Below, piece after piece: positions 36,401 to 44,779 of a DNA stretch of 64,000 bases. Numbering within the stretch: the first letter of the stretch is position 1; every line of letters starts with the position of its first letter. The translations under genes and the position numbers were made by a program. The notes beneath the pieces were generated by a model. The model worked only from the letters and a program-made list of their open reading frames with translations. It was not told where the DNA came from and did no database searches. Source of the DNA: Glycine soja (lineage: Eukaryota > Streptophyta > Magnoliopsida > Fabales > Fabaceae); contig NC_041005.1 in NCBI RefSeq assembly GCF_004193775.1, forward strand, positions 12,278,501-12,342,500, read 5' to 3'.

Positions 36401-37909
36401 AATGCTATACTTCTTCCCTTCAGCCTCCCACCTTAGGCACAAATTTCCAAAATTAGCTTCAATATTGCCTAAGCTAGCCAACCAATCCATTCCTAGCACC
36501 ATCTCTGACCCTCCTAACTCCATCAAGAAGAAATGCTGTTTGAATTCCACACCTTGAATTTGGAACTGCAGGTCTTCACATACCCCCTGATTTCTTACCT
36601 TTTCACCATTGCCTACTTCAATGACATAACTAGGTGTCTCTGTCAGTTCTAATCCCAATTCCTCCACTAACTTTGAAGCTATAAAATTACTGGTAGCTCC
36701 AGAGTCAATCAAGGTAAGTACCTGCCTCTCCTTAATGGTCACCCAGACTTTAAATGATTTATTAGAAGTGAAACCTTCCTTGCTTTGTAATGACAATTGC
36801 AAGGTTTTCAACTCCCCAACAGCATCTGTTTCACTGTCTACCTTCTCTATCTCCTCTTCCATCTCTTCTTCCCCACTACCTCCTTCACACAGCCTCAAGC
36901 TCATATGTTTGAACTTGCAGATGTGCTCTCTATTCCACTTGTCCCCACATTTAAAACACAGTCCCTTCTTACTTCTCTCCTCTAACTCTGCAGGATTCAG
37001 TCTCCTACCTCTCACACCTTCCACCCCTTTTCCTTCCACCTTCTCACTTACTCCACTTACTTTAGGTATTTCCCTTCTGTCCTTACCAAAATCACCAGGA
37101 TTTCGAAACTTGGACCCTCCACCTTTATCCTTCCATTCTGTTCTATCTCTCCCAGTAATTCCCCTCCTCCTCAGAGCTTCATTTTTTTCTTCTAGTAACA
37201 ATGCACGATCCATCATGTCAGCAAGATCATGATAGTCATACAACTTCATCTCTGCCTGCAACTCCTCCTTCAATCCATTGAGGAAAATGCTATCAAGCAT
37301 TCCCCTCTCCTCCCTTCTCAATGGGGCTACCAACATCTCAAATTTTTCTCTATACTCCATGACGGTGCTATCTTGTTTCAGACTCAATAAAGGTCCTAAG
37401 GGATTGTGGAGTATTCCCGGTTGAAACCTTCGAATCACTGCCTCCTTAAACTCTTCCCAACTCCTCAATGGTGTTTGATCCTCCCACCATTGGAACCAAT
37501 TCAACGCTCTGTCCTCCATCGCAATCATCACTGCATCCACCTTATCATGTTCACGTACTTCATTCAGCCTGAAGTACCGTTCAACACGAACTAACCACCC
37601 GTAAGCATCATCACCCTTAAAAACAGGGATCTCCAACTTCCTTCTCCCGCCAAAATACCTCCGTTCGTTGCCACCACCGTGCCGTCGTGGTCGGAAACGT
37701 GATCCATGTGATAACGTGCTACTATCACTCCCGTCGTCGTCATTGTTACGTGGATCTCCCCGACCTAGAGGTCTTCCCTGTCTCCGGCGAGGTCTCTCGT
37801 TCTGTTCCCGCAACAGTTGACGGATTTCTACCACCGTCGCTTCCACGTTCCCCAATCGCTCTTCCATCGTATCGATTCTGTTCTCCATGATGTGTCTCGT
37901 AACCACCAT
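33344..37909 (-). CDS. Intact Ty3/gypsy chromovirus Gag-Pol polyprotein
   Basis: 1521 residues from the ATG at 37909 (MVVTRHIMENRID); a second ATG lies at 37888. The open frame extends upstream into the LTR but has no ATG there. Order: gag with a basic linker and a capsid-like region (~residues 90-240), zinc knuckle CFKCGDKWNREHIC (~325), aspartic protease LIDSGATSNFIA (~405), reverse transcriptase with FFDDILIYS (~700), RNase H (IETDASGKGIGAVL; VHTDQKSLKFL), integrase with an H-H-C-C finger (HATAVGGHSGYL, CEVCQQNK) and catalytic blocks SMDFIGGLP, SIVSDRDKVF and SDGQTEVVNR, and a chromodomain (VLVKWKDLPDFENSWEPVE). All catalytic motifs are present and there is no stop, so this copy may still be active. 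The C-terminus reads across the purine tract into the LTR. Confidence 0.95.
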   Translation of the reverse strand: MVVTRHIMENRIDTMEERLGNVEATVVEIRQLLREQNERPRRRQGRPLGRGDPRNNDDDGSDSSTLSHGSRFRPRRHGGGNERRYFGGRRKLEIPVFKGDDAYGWLVRVERYFRLNEVREHDKVDAVMIAMEDRALNWFQWWEDQTPLRSWEEFKEAVIRRFQPGILHNPLGPLLSLKQDSTVMEYREKFEMLVAPLRREERGMLDSIFLNGLKEELQAEMKLYDYHDLADMMDRALLLEEKNEALRRRGITGRDRTEWKDKGGGSKFRNPGDFGKDRREIPKVSGVSEKVEGKGVEGVRGRRLNPAELEERSKKGLCFKCGDKWNREHICKFKHMSLRLCEGGSGEEEMEEEIEKVDSETDAVGELKTLQLSLQSKEGFTSNKSFKVWVTIKERQVLTLIDSGATSNFIASKLVEELGLELTETPSYVIEVGNGEKVRNQGVCEDLQFQIQGVEFKQHFFLMELGGSEMVLGMDWLASLGNIEANFGNLCLRWEAEGKKYSIQGDPTMCNRQSSWKAMMKALADAGVGFYIQSMEAELEEVREAEGFNQWQQILGEFAAVFDMPTGLPPIREHDHPIMLKPGAVIPNIRPYRYPYYQKNEIEKIVKEMMQAGIIRHSTSPYSSPVLLVKKKDGGWRFCTDYRALNKVTIPNKFPIPVIDELLDELGGSVIFSKLDLKSGYHQIRMKEEDIAKTAFRTHEGHYEYLVMPFGLTNAPSTFQALMNEVLRPYLRRFVLVFFDDILIYSKSEEEHKLHLREILQVLRRNLLYANKKKCSFAQKEVEYLGHLISDKGVSADPKKIEDMLKWPHPKELKGLRGFLGLTGYYRKFVKNYSKIAWPLTQLLKKDSFLWNDEAQQAFDQLKQAMTTVPVLAMPDFDKEFVIETDASGKGIGAVLMQEGRPVAYMSQTLSDRAQGKSVYERELMAIVIAIQKWRPYLLGRHFQVHTDQKSLKFLTEQRVMGEDQQKWIAKLIGYDFEVKYKPGKEKNAADALSRQMTYATITTVQCEVWEGLEDEVQNDEKLKVLVQALVGDPLSHPGYQLKGGRLYHEGRVVIPKNSPKIAWLLHEFHATAVGGHSGYLRTYKKISGLVYWEGMRKQIKEYVQACEVCQQNKYQTLKPRGLLQPLPIPKQIWADISMDFIGGLPKVQGTDTIMVVVDRLTKYAHFLPVSHPYTAKDIASLFIKEIVRLHGFPTSIVSDRDKVFLSNFWSELFKQAGTKLKYSSAYHPQSDGQTEVVNRCVETYLRCLTGRQPKQWPKWLAWAEYWYNTNYHASLKTTPFEALYGREPPMLVKGDVSLSAVEEVNKLTAERNAMLKEMQEQLLRAQDVMRTQANKHRREVVYQIGDMVYLKIQPYKLKKLANRFNQKLSPRYYGPYEVEQKIGEVAYKLKLPADSRVHPVFHASLLKKALAPNVEPQPLPACMNENWQLEPEPEEALDTRKNEQVVVEVLVKWKDLPDFENSWEPVEKLRSEFPGFLLEGKKSFEGGGIDKQHIVYTRKHGKGSVGDHPTRGVTNLVGNV

Positions 37910-37932
37910 CCACCGTTTAGATCGAAACCGAC

Positions 37933-37944
37933 GCTCTGATACCA
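37933..37944 (-). other. Primer-binding site of the Reina-like element
   Basis: The minus strand reads TGGTATCAGAGC, complementary to initiator Met tRNA, three bases inside the LTR end at 37948. Confidence 0.92.
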
Positions 37945-37947
37945 AAT

Positions 37948-38336
37948 TGATAGGACTCAATCTGATATCCAGAAGTAATAAAACAGTAAAATAACAATTT
38001 TAAGATGAAAATGGGAGATATTATTGATGTAAATCAAGTTAGAGTTCAAATGGGATCTAACTTGTGAATTACAATGGATGAACAATGGAAATGAAAAATG
38101 CAGAAAACAGGCTAAGCATTTCGAGCTGCTTAGAAAACTCCCATGCAGTTTCTAACTGAATCCATACATGCCCCACTACTGATTATTCCCTCAGCATATA
38201 ACGTTACAGCCCTCCTTTCTCTCTCTGCCACCTGTCCCATCACACATTCCCCACTAAGTTAGTTACTCCTCTAGTGGGATGATCCCCTACACTTCCCTTA
38301 CCATGTTTCCTCGTGTATACTATCTGTTGCTTATCA
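37948..38336 (-). repeat. 5' LTR of the Reina-like element
   Basis: 389 bp, identical to 33052-33440 except for GAGATATT versus GAGACATT and CTATCTG versus CTATATG. Confidence 0.95.
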
Positions 38337-38469
38337 CATGGTTGAGCTCGCCAAGCTTTTCGAAATACATCTAATCTAAATCCTTCTCACCATTGGCTTC
38401 CTCAACCACCCCTCCATCGATGCCTACGTTCATCGCATCTCCACCACCCACCCTTCCATCTGCTCACAT
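38337..38469 (+). pseudogene. UDP-glycosyltransferase (UGT) N-terminus, second piece
   Basis: It continues the exon cut at 21767. After the duplicated catgg the frame reads VELAKLFEIH, a TAA near 38370, then ILLTIGFLNHPSIDAYVH and RISTTHPSI. These are the second beta-strand and following region of UGT72/UGT88-type enzymes. CACTA 2 begins at 38470. The rest of the gene should lie beyond the right end of CACTA 2, outside the window. The extra stop adds to the early frame change, so this is a relic. Confidence 0.78.
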
Positions 38470-39125
38470 CACTATTAGAAAATACACTTTCAACATCGGT
38501 TATTTACGACATTCTACATCAGTTTTAAAATCGATGTTGAATGTATTATTGTTAACATCAGTTTTGAAAAACTGATGTTAACATAAAAACGTTAACATCA
38601 GTTATTTATGAATAACCGATGTTATATATAACTAACTACAGCAAAATAAGTGTATAGATGATGGACGTTGCCATCGGTTTTCTAGAAAAACCGATGTTAA
38701 TATGTTAGTTAACATCAGTTTTCTAGAAAAACCAATGTTAATATATTACCTAACATCGATTTTCTAGAAAAACCGATGTTAATGTTATAGATTAACATCT
38801 ATTTTCTATAGAAAACCGATGTTAACGAACATATTAACATTGATTTTTCTAGAAAACCCATGTCAACGTCCATCATCTATACACTTATTTTGCTGTAGTT
38901 AGTTATATATAACATCGGTTATTTATAAATAACCGATGCTAACATTTGTATGTTAACATCGATTATGTATAACTAATCGATGTTATTAGAAATAACCAAC
39001 ATTGGTTTTTTAGAAAACCGATATTAAGGTGCATGTTGACATCGATTTTTCTAAATAACTGATGTTGTTTACTATATTAACATCGGTTTTTATTAATAAC
39101 CGATGTTGTTTTCAAGTTTTTTTTA
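38470..39125. repeat. CACTA 2 left subterminal hairpin array
   Basis: More than 15 copies of a motif close to AACATCGGTTTT, mostly as back-to-back pairs that form hairpins (a CATCGGTTTT arm, a TCTAG centre, and an AAAACCGATG arm; examples near 38675-38700, 38715-38740, 38758-38780 and 38918-38945). Several arms carry CAATG or CATCAG where others have CGATG or CATCGG, as expected from CpG decay. Confidence 0.88.
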
Positions 39126-39358
39126 TATAAAGTTTTTGTTTTTATAATAAACCTAAAATTGTACCTATAAAATGCAATTTCAGACCCAATTTACAGCAAA
39201 TAAACATTTTATTCTGCTTTCAAGCAATTTTAATCACAATAAACATTGAATAATTGATTTATTATTAACAACTATCAACAAATGAATTCAATGTTCAATA
39301 GGAAATGGAAAAAATGTTAAACCAAAGTAAACTAAGCTAAACTTAATGTCCCTAAATC
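39126..39358. other. Spacer between subterminal repeats and transposase gene
   Basis: AT-rich, no gene. It would be the 3' untranslated region of the gene that ends at 39359. Confidence 0.5.
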
Positions 39359-41755
39359 CTAGCTCTGAGCTCTAACTTGGAGATAATACTGTGCCCACTG
39401 GATCCGTATTGCCTTTAATCTCTCTGGCTCCAATGGTCTAGGGTCGTTAAAATACTGCATCATGAAATAAATGATAATAAGTTAATAATGTAATACAAAT
39501 TATAAAAAAACCGAATTTGTTTGAAATAAACGTACCGCTTCCCAATTATTCATGAAACTTCCTAAAATGATGGTGGACATCCAGTGCATGACATAATAGC
39601 CGCACTCAGTACTTCCTTTTTGTCTATTACACTAAATACATAATGAAATTTGGATATTTATTAAACAATTAGTGTACAGACACATAAGAAGTATATATAA
39701 GCATTGGTTTTATGTAAATGACGAACCTTGACGATAATCCACCTAGCAGGAGCCTTTGATTTAGGTTGTGGAGCATCATCAAAACCTTTTAAAGCACTGT
39801 TCCAGACGAGTAAGAATTAGAAAGTGGTGTTGTTGAGGTATTTGAATGCAAATGCATTGAAAAGAACACTGACCTGTTAAGTATCCCCTTAAGGTAGTTG
39901 TCTGGCCTGTTATGCAATGAACAAAACCAGACAACTAGGTGTTCCTTAGGCACGATGACCACCATCTGCCAGTGTCCGCTGCAATGGGGATGAATATGGG
40001 TTAGTATATTAGTAAACATTAATTAAATTAAGTTATTTTGTGTGACTTACCCATTCAGGTAGGCTCCAAGGTAGACATCATGTTTTGAACTCTGCATCCA
40101 ACTCTTTATGTAACTTTCAGTCTCAAACTGCGATTGCCCAAACCTCTAAATAGACTGTGGCTCGAGGAATCCATAGATATCGGAATTCCCCACTCGCATA
40201 CTTGTTTCAGTCAGATGCCTGTTTATGTTAAGTCAAAGTTAAATATTTATGAATTGAAAGCAATAAGTTAGGTAATTAAAAGTAATCTAAAATGACTTAC
40301 AAAATCCACAACTGTAACACTGATATGCTGAGACATTGACCACCGTGTGCGACTTTGGAGAGGTCTTTGTGCTTTATGTAGAGCGGGAAGTCTGGATTAA
40401 AGACCCCGAACACGGTGGCATCCCATGTAACCTGGTAAGGGCTTAAGAAAAGCTCTGGGATGGTCAATGTCATCAGATAAAGCGGATCATTGACCTTCAG
40501 ATTCGGCTTTTGAGGTGGTTTTGCCGGAGACACAACTGGTTGTTCATGAAACAAAGTTAAATGGGTTAATTTGAGGCACGCTGAATGAATTAATTCAATA
40601 AGAAGAAACATATAGTAAGAGTAAAGTACCTGTTGTGATAAAGACTTGACCAGATGTGTCGGCCAAGCAAGGAAGGTGTGAATTTCCTGGCCCACTAAGG
40701 AAACCTCATTAGTGGATACAGGAACTGGAGCATCTGGATCTTTAACCTCCTCCACACCTACCTTTACTTGGCAAGGCAACAAAGGAGTGTTATGAACAAC
40801 AGTGGATCCCTCATAAACTCTCCCCAGGGCAACCAGGCGGGCAGGATTTGCTTCGGTGTACAAGCCGCACCTATCTGAGTCACCCATCTCAGGATTATTT
40901 CCTGAGGGATCAACACAACTCTCTTTTGTGCTTACTCAAGGACCTGAGGGACCAACCAGATGCTTCGGAGGTAGTGCAAGTCCCTGAGATTGCATCTAGG
41001 ACTAAAACTGGGACTGCATCTGGCTGAATGATGCCATGAGTTGTCGAGTCACTTTTTCTGTGATCGACTCCTCTAGCTGGTCCCTGATTTGTTGGGTCAG
41101 CTGCTGCAATTTTTCAGGAGGCAGGGAGGAAGAGCTGTGAGACATCCGTGGAGCCGATCCGAAGTATTGCTTGATGGTGACACCGGCTCCAGCAGCACGG
41201 ACACGTCCAGGGTGCTCTGGACGTCCAATAGCAGCGGTGAGAACATCCTGACGTCCATGGGGGACGAAGGATCCCTGTGTCGCCTGCTCCTCAAAGGAAT
41301 AATCCTGCACAAAAAACACACAGTTGTACATGGCATTCACAAAATATTGAAATATAATTCTAACGGTTAGTTGAAAATGACTTACGATCTTCTCAGCGAT
41401 TTCCTTTGCGGCCTCAGTCGTCATCTCCCCTATTTTCTTCGTGCAGGCCATCGTCCACTTCACGTGGCGTCTGACGGGGGATGGAGGGTCGATGACGCCA
41501 TCAATGCTTCCTGACTGTGCAGCTTCCTCCAGCTTCTTCTTGGTCTTCTCAGCCAGGAGCTTCTGCTCCAAATATTCATAACCCCCACGAGACAAAACGT
41601 GGGAGGCAATGTTCTGTTTCTGGATCGCCTGTGCCTTTTTTCGCACATCCTGCAAAAATAAAACAATAATGTTTCAAATTGCTAGAATGAATTATAATAA
41701 GTTAATGTTTTTTGAAAAACAAATTAAATGGCAAGGTACATACCTCCTAAGAAGG
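39359..41755 (-). pseudogene. CACTA second gene, 3' part (Transposase_24-like with C-terminal Ulp1-type protease domain)
   Basis: Exons separated by introns with GT/AG signals. From the right: QDVRKKAQAIQKQNIASHVLSRGGYEYLE and KKIGEMTTEAAKEIAEKIVS (41655-41384), a glutamine- and serine-rich exon ending KVTRQLMASFSQMQSQF (41310-41002), a region with LPCQVKVGVEEV and LVGQEIHTFLAWPTHLV (40887-40620), then DPLYLMTLTIPELFLSPYQV. The C-terminal exons carry GHWQMVVIVPKEHLVVWFC (~39985-39930), PARWIIVKV and RQKGSTECGYYVMHWM (~39635-39590), the His-Trp and Gln...Cys signature of Ulp1-like cysteine proteases. It ends YYLQVRAQS at a stop at 39359-39361. Stops and frame changes are present. The 5' part is at 57515-58116. 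Confidence 0.75.
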
Positions 41756-42477
41756 TGTCATACCCTAATTTCGTCCGGGGACCTTTGCTTGATGACATGC
41801 GACCTTTCTTTGGTCCTTGTGAGGTGCTTTGCACCCATCATTAGGCAATTTGTGAAATTCCGGGACATGCTGGAAAACCAAAAAATATTGATGCACAATC
41901 CGTAAGTTTCCGTGACACACCGGAAATCAAATGGAAGCATCGTTATATAATTAAGTGAGATTCCGTAACATTCCGTAAGTCAAAAAGGGGATGATTATGT
42001 AATCCGCAAGGTTCCGTAACATTACGGAAAGAAAACAAGTATCGTTACGAGATTCGTAAGTTTCCGTAACTTTACGAAAAAAGAATCACCAAAAAAGGTA
42101 AGGGGGTGAACTTATCAAGATAGGGGTGTAAATAGCAATTCAAATCTAGGCCCTTCCAGAACATTTTGGAAGTTGGGTTGCTTAAGGAGGAAGCAACTGG
42201 GCGGCAAGCTCCTCCACATTTTTGAAAAATGGTTTCCGGGGCTTCCGCGGCTTCCGTAATACTTCCATAAAATTTCCGAAAACCTTGGGTAAGCATATTC
42301 CACTTAACATTGGTGAAAGGGAAGAGAAAAAAGATGAAAATCAAATTCGAAAACACTTCCGTAAGGCTTCCGTAACTTTTCCGTAAAATACGAAAAGGGG
42401 GGTGAACTTAGTAATTCGGGTGCGCTTAAAAATCTTCTTCATTAAGTCTTTGGGCGGCAAGCACCTCCTTTTTTTTC

Positions 42478-42485
42478 TATAAATA
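42478..42485 (+). promoter_or_regulatory. TATA box in the Ogre-like 5' LTR
   Basis: TATAAATA followed by GGGGAGGGGGGAGCTG; the identical site in the 3' LTR is at 56071-56078. It would place the start of the element's RNA near 42510. Confidence 0.7.
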
Positions 42486-43143
42486 GGGGAGGGGGGAGCT
42501 GTTTCAAAAGGTTCAAGACCCCTTTGGCTATGCATTTCGGCTATTTTGGGCAAAAAACACGTTTTCGTGAAGAAAAATCAAGTCGAAGTACTTCCGTAAC
42601 GCTTCCGTAAGCGATTCTGTGGAAATTCTTCATCGTTCTTCGTCGTTCTTCACCGTTCTTCATCCGTTCTTCGTTCGGTCTTCATTCTTCAACGGGTAAG
42701 TTTTCGAATCCGAGACTTTCAATTCATTTCTTGTTTTGTGTACTTTCACTTTAATTTCGTTTACTTTCAGTTTTCTTTTCTTAAGTTTTTAACGTGCTTT
42801 AACCATTTATTTAAGCCGTTTTCTCGTCTAATAAATGATAAAATGAATTTCAACCGATCATTTGTGTTGTAATCTCGTTTAATCACTGTTAAAACGAAAT
42901 CTAACCGATCGTTCACGCTATAACCTCGGTTAAACCAAAAAAAGTAAAATAATAATAAAATAATCAAAATATCTTGAAAAAATAATAATAAAATAATCAA
43001 AATATCTTTGAATAAAATAATAAAAAAAATCAATCGGACGTTTTTCTTTGGAAGTTTCCTTGAATGAATTGATTAATAACCAAAGTGAAACTAAGACTAC
43101 AATCAACTCACAAATCAAGTTTTTTCCGAAAAATCACTAAAAA

Positions 43144-43600
43144 CCGTTTTAAGGTCCAACGCCTTAAACGGTCCTCTTTGCTTTTATCGGTTAACATGGA
43201 CCGTTCAAAAGCATAAAATCAACATGTGACTTTACCGCTTTTGCAAGAACTACGTAGGTCTGATTTCCTCATCGCAATTGAGGATACGTAGGAGCAAAAG
43301 CCCCGCTTTTGTCGACCACCCCAAGAGATCGTTAATGGTCCAAATGCCTTAACGTTTCTCTCCTTTCAAAAACAAGAGATCGTTAATGGTCCAATGCCTT
43401 AACGTTTCTCTCCTTTCAAAATCAAAAGACCGTTTAATGGTCCAACACCTTAAATGACCTTTTGTTCAAATAAAAAACATATTTTGCAAAAAAGACAAAA
43501 AACAAACTTAAACCAAACACTTTGTTCCGAAAGAACTACGTAGGTCTGATTTTCTCATCCCAATTGAGGAATACGTAGGAGCAAAGGGAAACACCCTTGT
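43144..43600 (+). repeat. Hairpin repeats in the Ogre-like LTR (5' copy)
   Basis: Two families. Family 1 has four units at 43144-43171, 43330-43354, 43381-43404 and 43429-43459: arms such as CCGTTTTAAGG with CCTTAAACGG and CGTTAATGG with CCTTAACG, around TCCAA. Family 2 has two units at 43250-43311 and 43536-43599: an outer stem CTACGTA/TACGTAG, an inner stem CCTCA/TGAGG or CTCA/TGAG, then a second hairpin CAAAAGC/GCTTTTG in one unit and CAAAGGG/CCCTTG in the other. The same set recurs at +13593 in the 3' LTR. Confidence 0.8.
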
Positions 43601-43923
43601 CGACCACAAAAAGAGAAAAAATATAAAAAGGGTATAAAGGATATAAGGACATAAAAGGGAACGTAAAAATCAAAGTCATGTTTGCACATTCGATTAAAGG
43701 CTGTCGTCCCTTGTGACGGACGTGTGGGGTGCTAATACCTTCCCCGCGCGTAAATACAACTCCCGAACCTTTCACTTAAAAGTTCGTAGATCGCGTCTTT
43801 TCCGGTTTTTCCGACGTTTTCCTCAAATAAACGTTGGTGGCGACTCCGCGCGTATTCCTTTCGTGGAACACGCATCCCGCGAGTCACGCGTCGCCCTCCC
43901 GCCGAAGGGTAGGTTGCGACAGT

Positions 43924-43942
43924 TGGCGACTCCACTGGGGAC
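43924..43942 (+). other. Primer-binding site of the Ogre-like element
   Basis: TGGCGACTCCACTGGGGAC two bases after the LTR. I recall this as the tRNA-Arg type primer site typical of Ogre elements (family knowledge). Confidence 0.85.
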
Positions 43943-44779
43943 TGTTTTTAGAGAGTTAGGCCATTTAATCTTGTGCAAAGTTTTGCCATGACTTACTCCT
44001 TTGTTGGTTTCCCTTTATTATTGTATATATAACTCTTTGATGCTTTTAGTGCATTTTTGTATGCATGAGGTAAATATTTATTCATTTGATGCACACAAAC
44101 ACTAACACTATTTGCACACACGGTGAGTTGAAAAAGGGCCCTATACCCGGGTTCGTTGGAACATAAGGAGTGGAGGTGAATCTGTGATCATGCTAGGTCT
44201 CCGACTTGCTTGATTACAGTGAACCCTCATCTAGAGTTTTTCTCTTTGAAAACATATTGTTGCTAGTAGTCCCTACTGCTGCAATATGTTCTTCGAAGGG
44301 GATGATACCTCTAGAAACCATCAAGAGAGATATGACTACCTTGGGGGTTATTACTAAAAGCCTAGTTAGCTCTCTCCCTTATAGGTCCCTTAAATAGGGG
44401 CACGGAGCAAACACGCTGCGTGCCATTTTTCACACTGCCATGCATAAGTGTCATATACCCTTTTGCTTATATTCAGTGAGTATTGTCATACTATGTACAT
44501 TCCCGTGTTGCGCCTTTTGCATATGCATCGCACATGGGTTCTGTCTTGATCCCCTCTGTAAACAAACCAACGAAGGATCCGTGTCACCGTTTTAAATACA
44601 TACGTTGGGGCACTTTGCTACCCCTAGACGTTGTATCTAAGAAGGAGACAGTTTCTCGGGCTCCCGTATTCGTAAATTGCATCTGTGTCATATGCATTTC
44701 TTCATGCATTCATCCATTCCACCCATGATAGATGTCAGAGTTTTGATTCGCACTAGATTTTATTTCACTTTAGTAAAAC
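43943..44779 (+). other. Ogre-like leader
   Basis: 837 bp between primer site and ORF1. No gene is supported; several short frames have no recognisable product. Confidence 0.6.

Larger units (their letters stand above)
33052..38336 (-). mobile_element. Reina-like chromovirus (Ty3/gypsy), complete and young
   Basis: 389-bp LTRs at 33052-33440 and 37948-38336 with only two mismatches by eye, a perfect 5-bp duplication catgg (33047-33051, 38337-38341), an initiator-Met primer site (minus 37933-37944) and a purine tract (GAAGGCGGGGGAAT, minus, 33441-33454). One intact polyprotein fills the interior. Short LTRs, 5.3 kb total and a C-terminal chromodomain fit the Reina lineage. Two differences in 389 bp suggest insertion ~0.2 million years ago at 1.3e-8 (an estimate). 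It inserted exactly at the right junction of CACTA 1. Confidence 0.95.
41756..43921 (+). repeat. 5' LTR of the Ogre-like element
   Basis: TGTCATACCC to TTGCGACA. The first ~850 bp are dotted with TTCCGTAA-type units (TTCCGTAACATTCCGTAAG and relatives, 41890-42610). After the TATA box come TTCTTCGTCG-type repeats (42620-42690), an AT-rich stretch, and then a run of hairpin-forming repeats (43144-43600). Confidence 0.95.
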
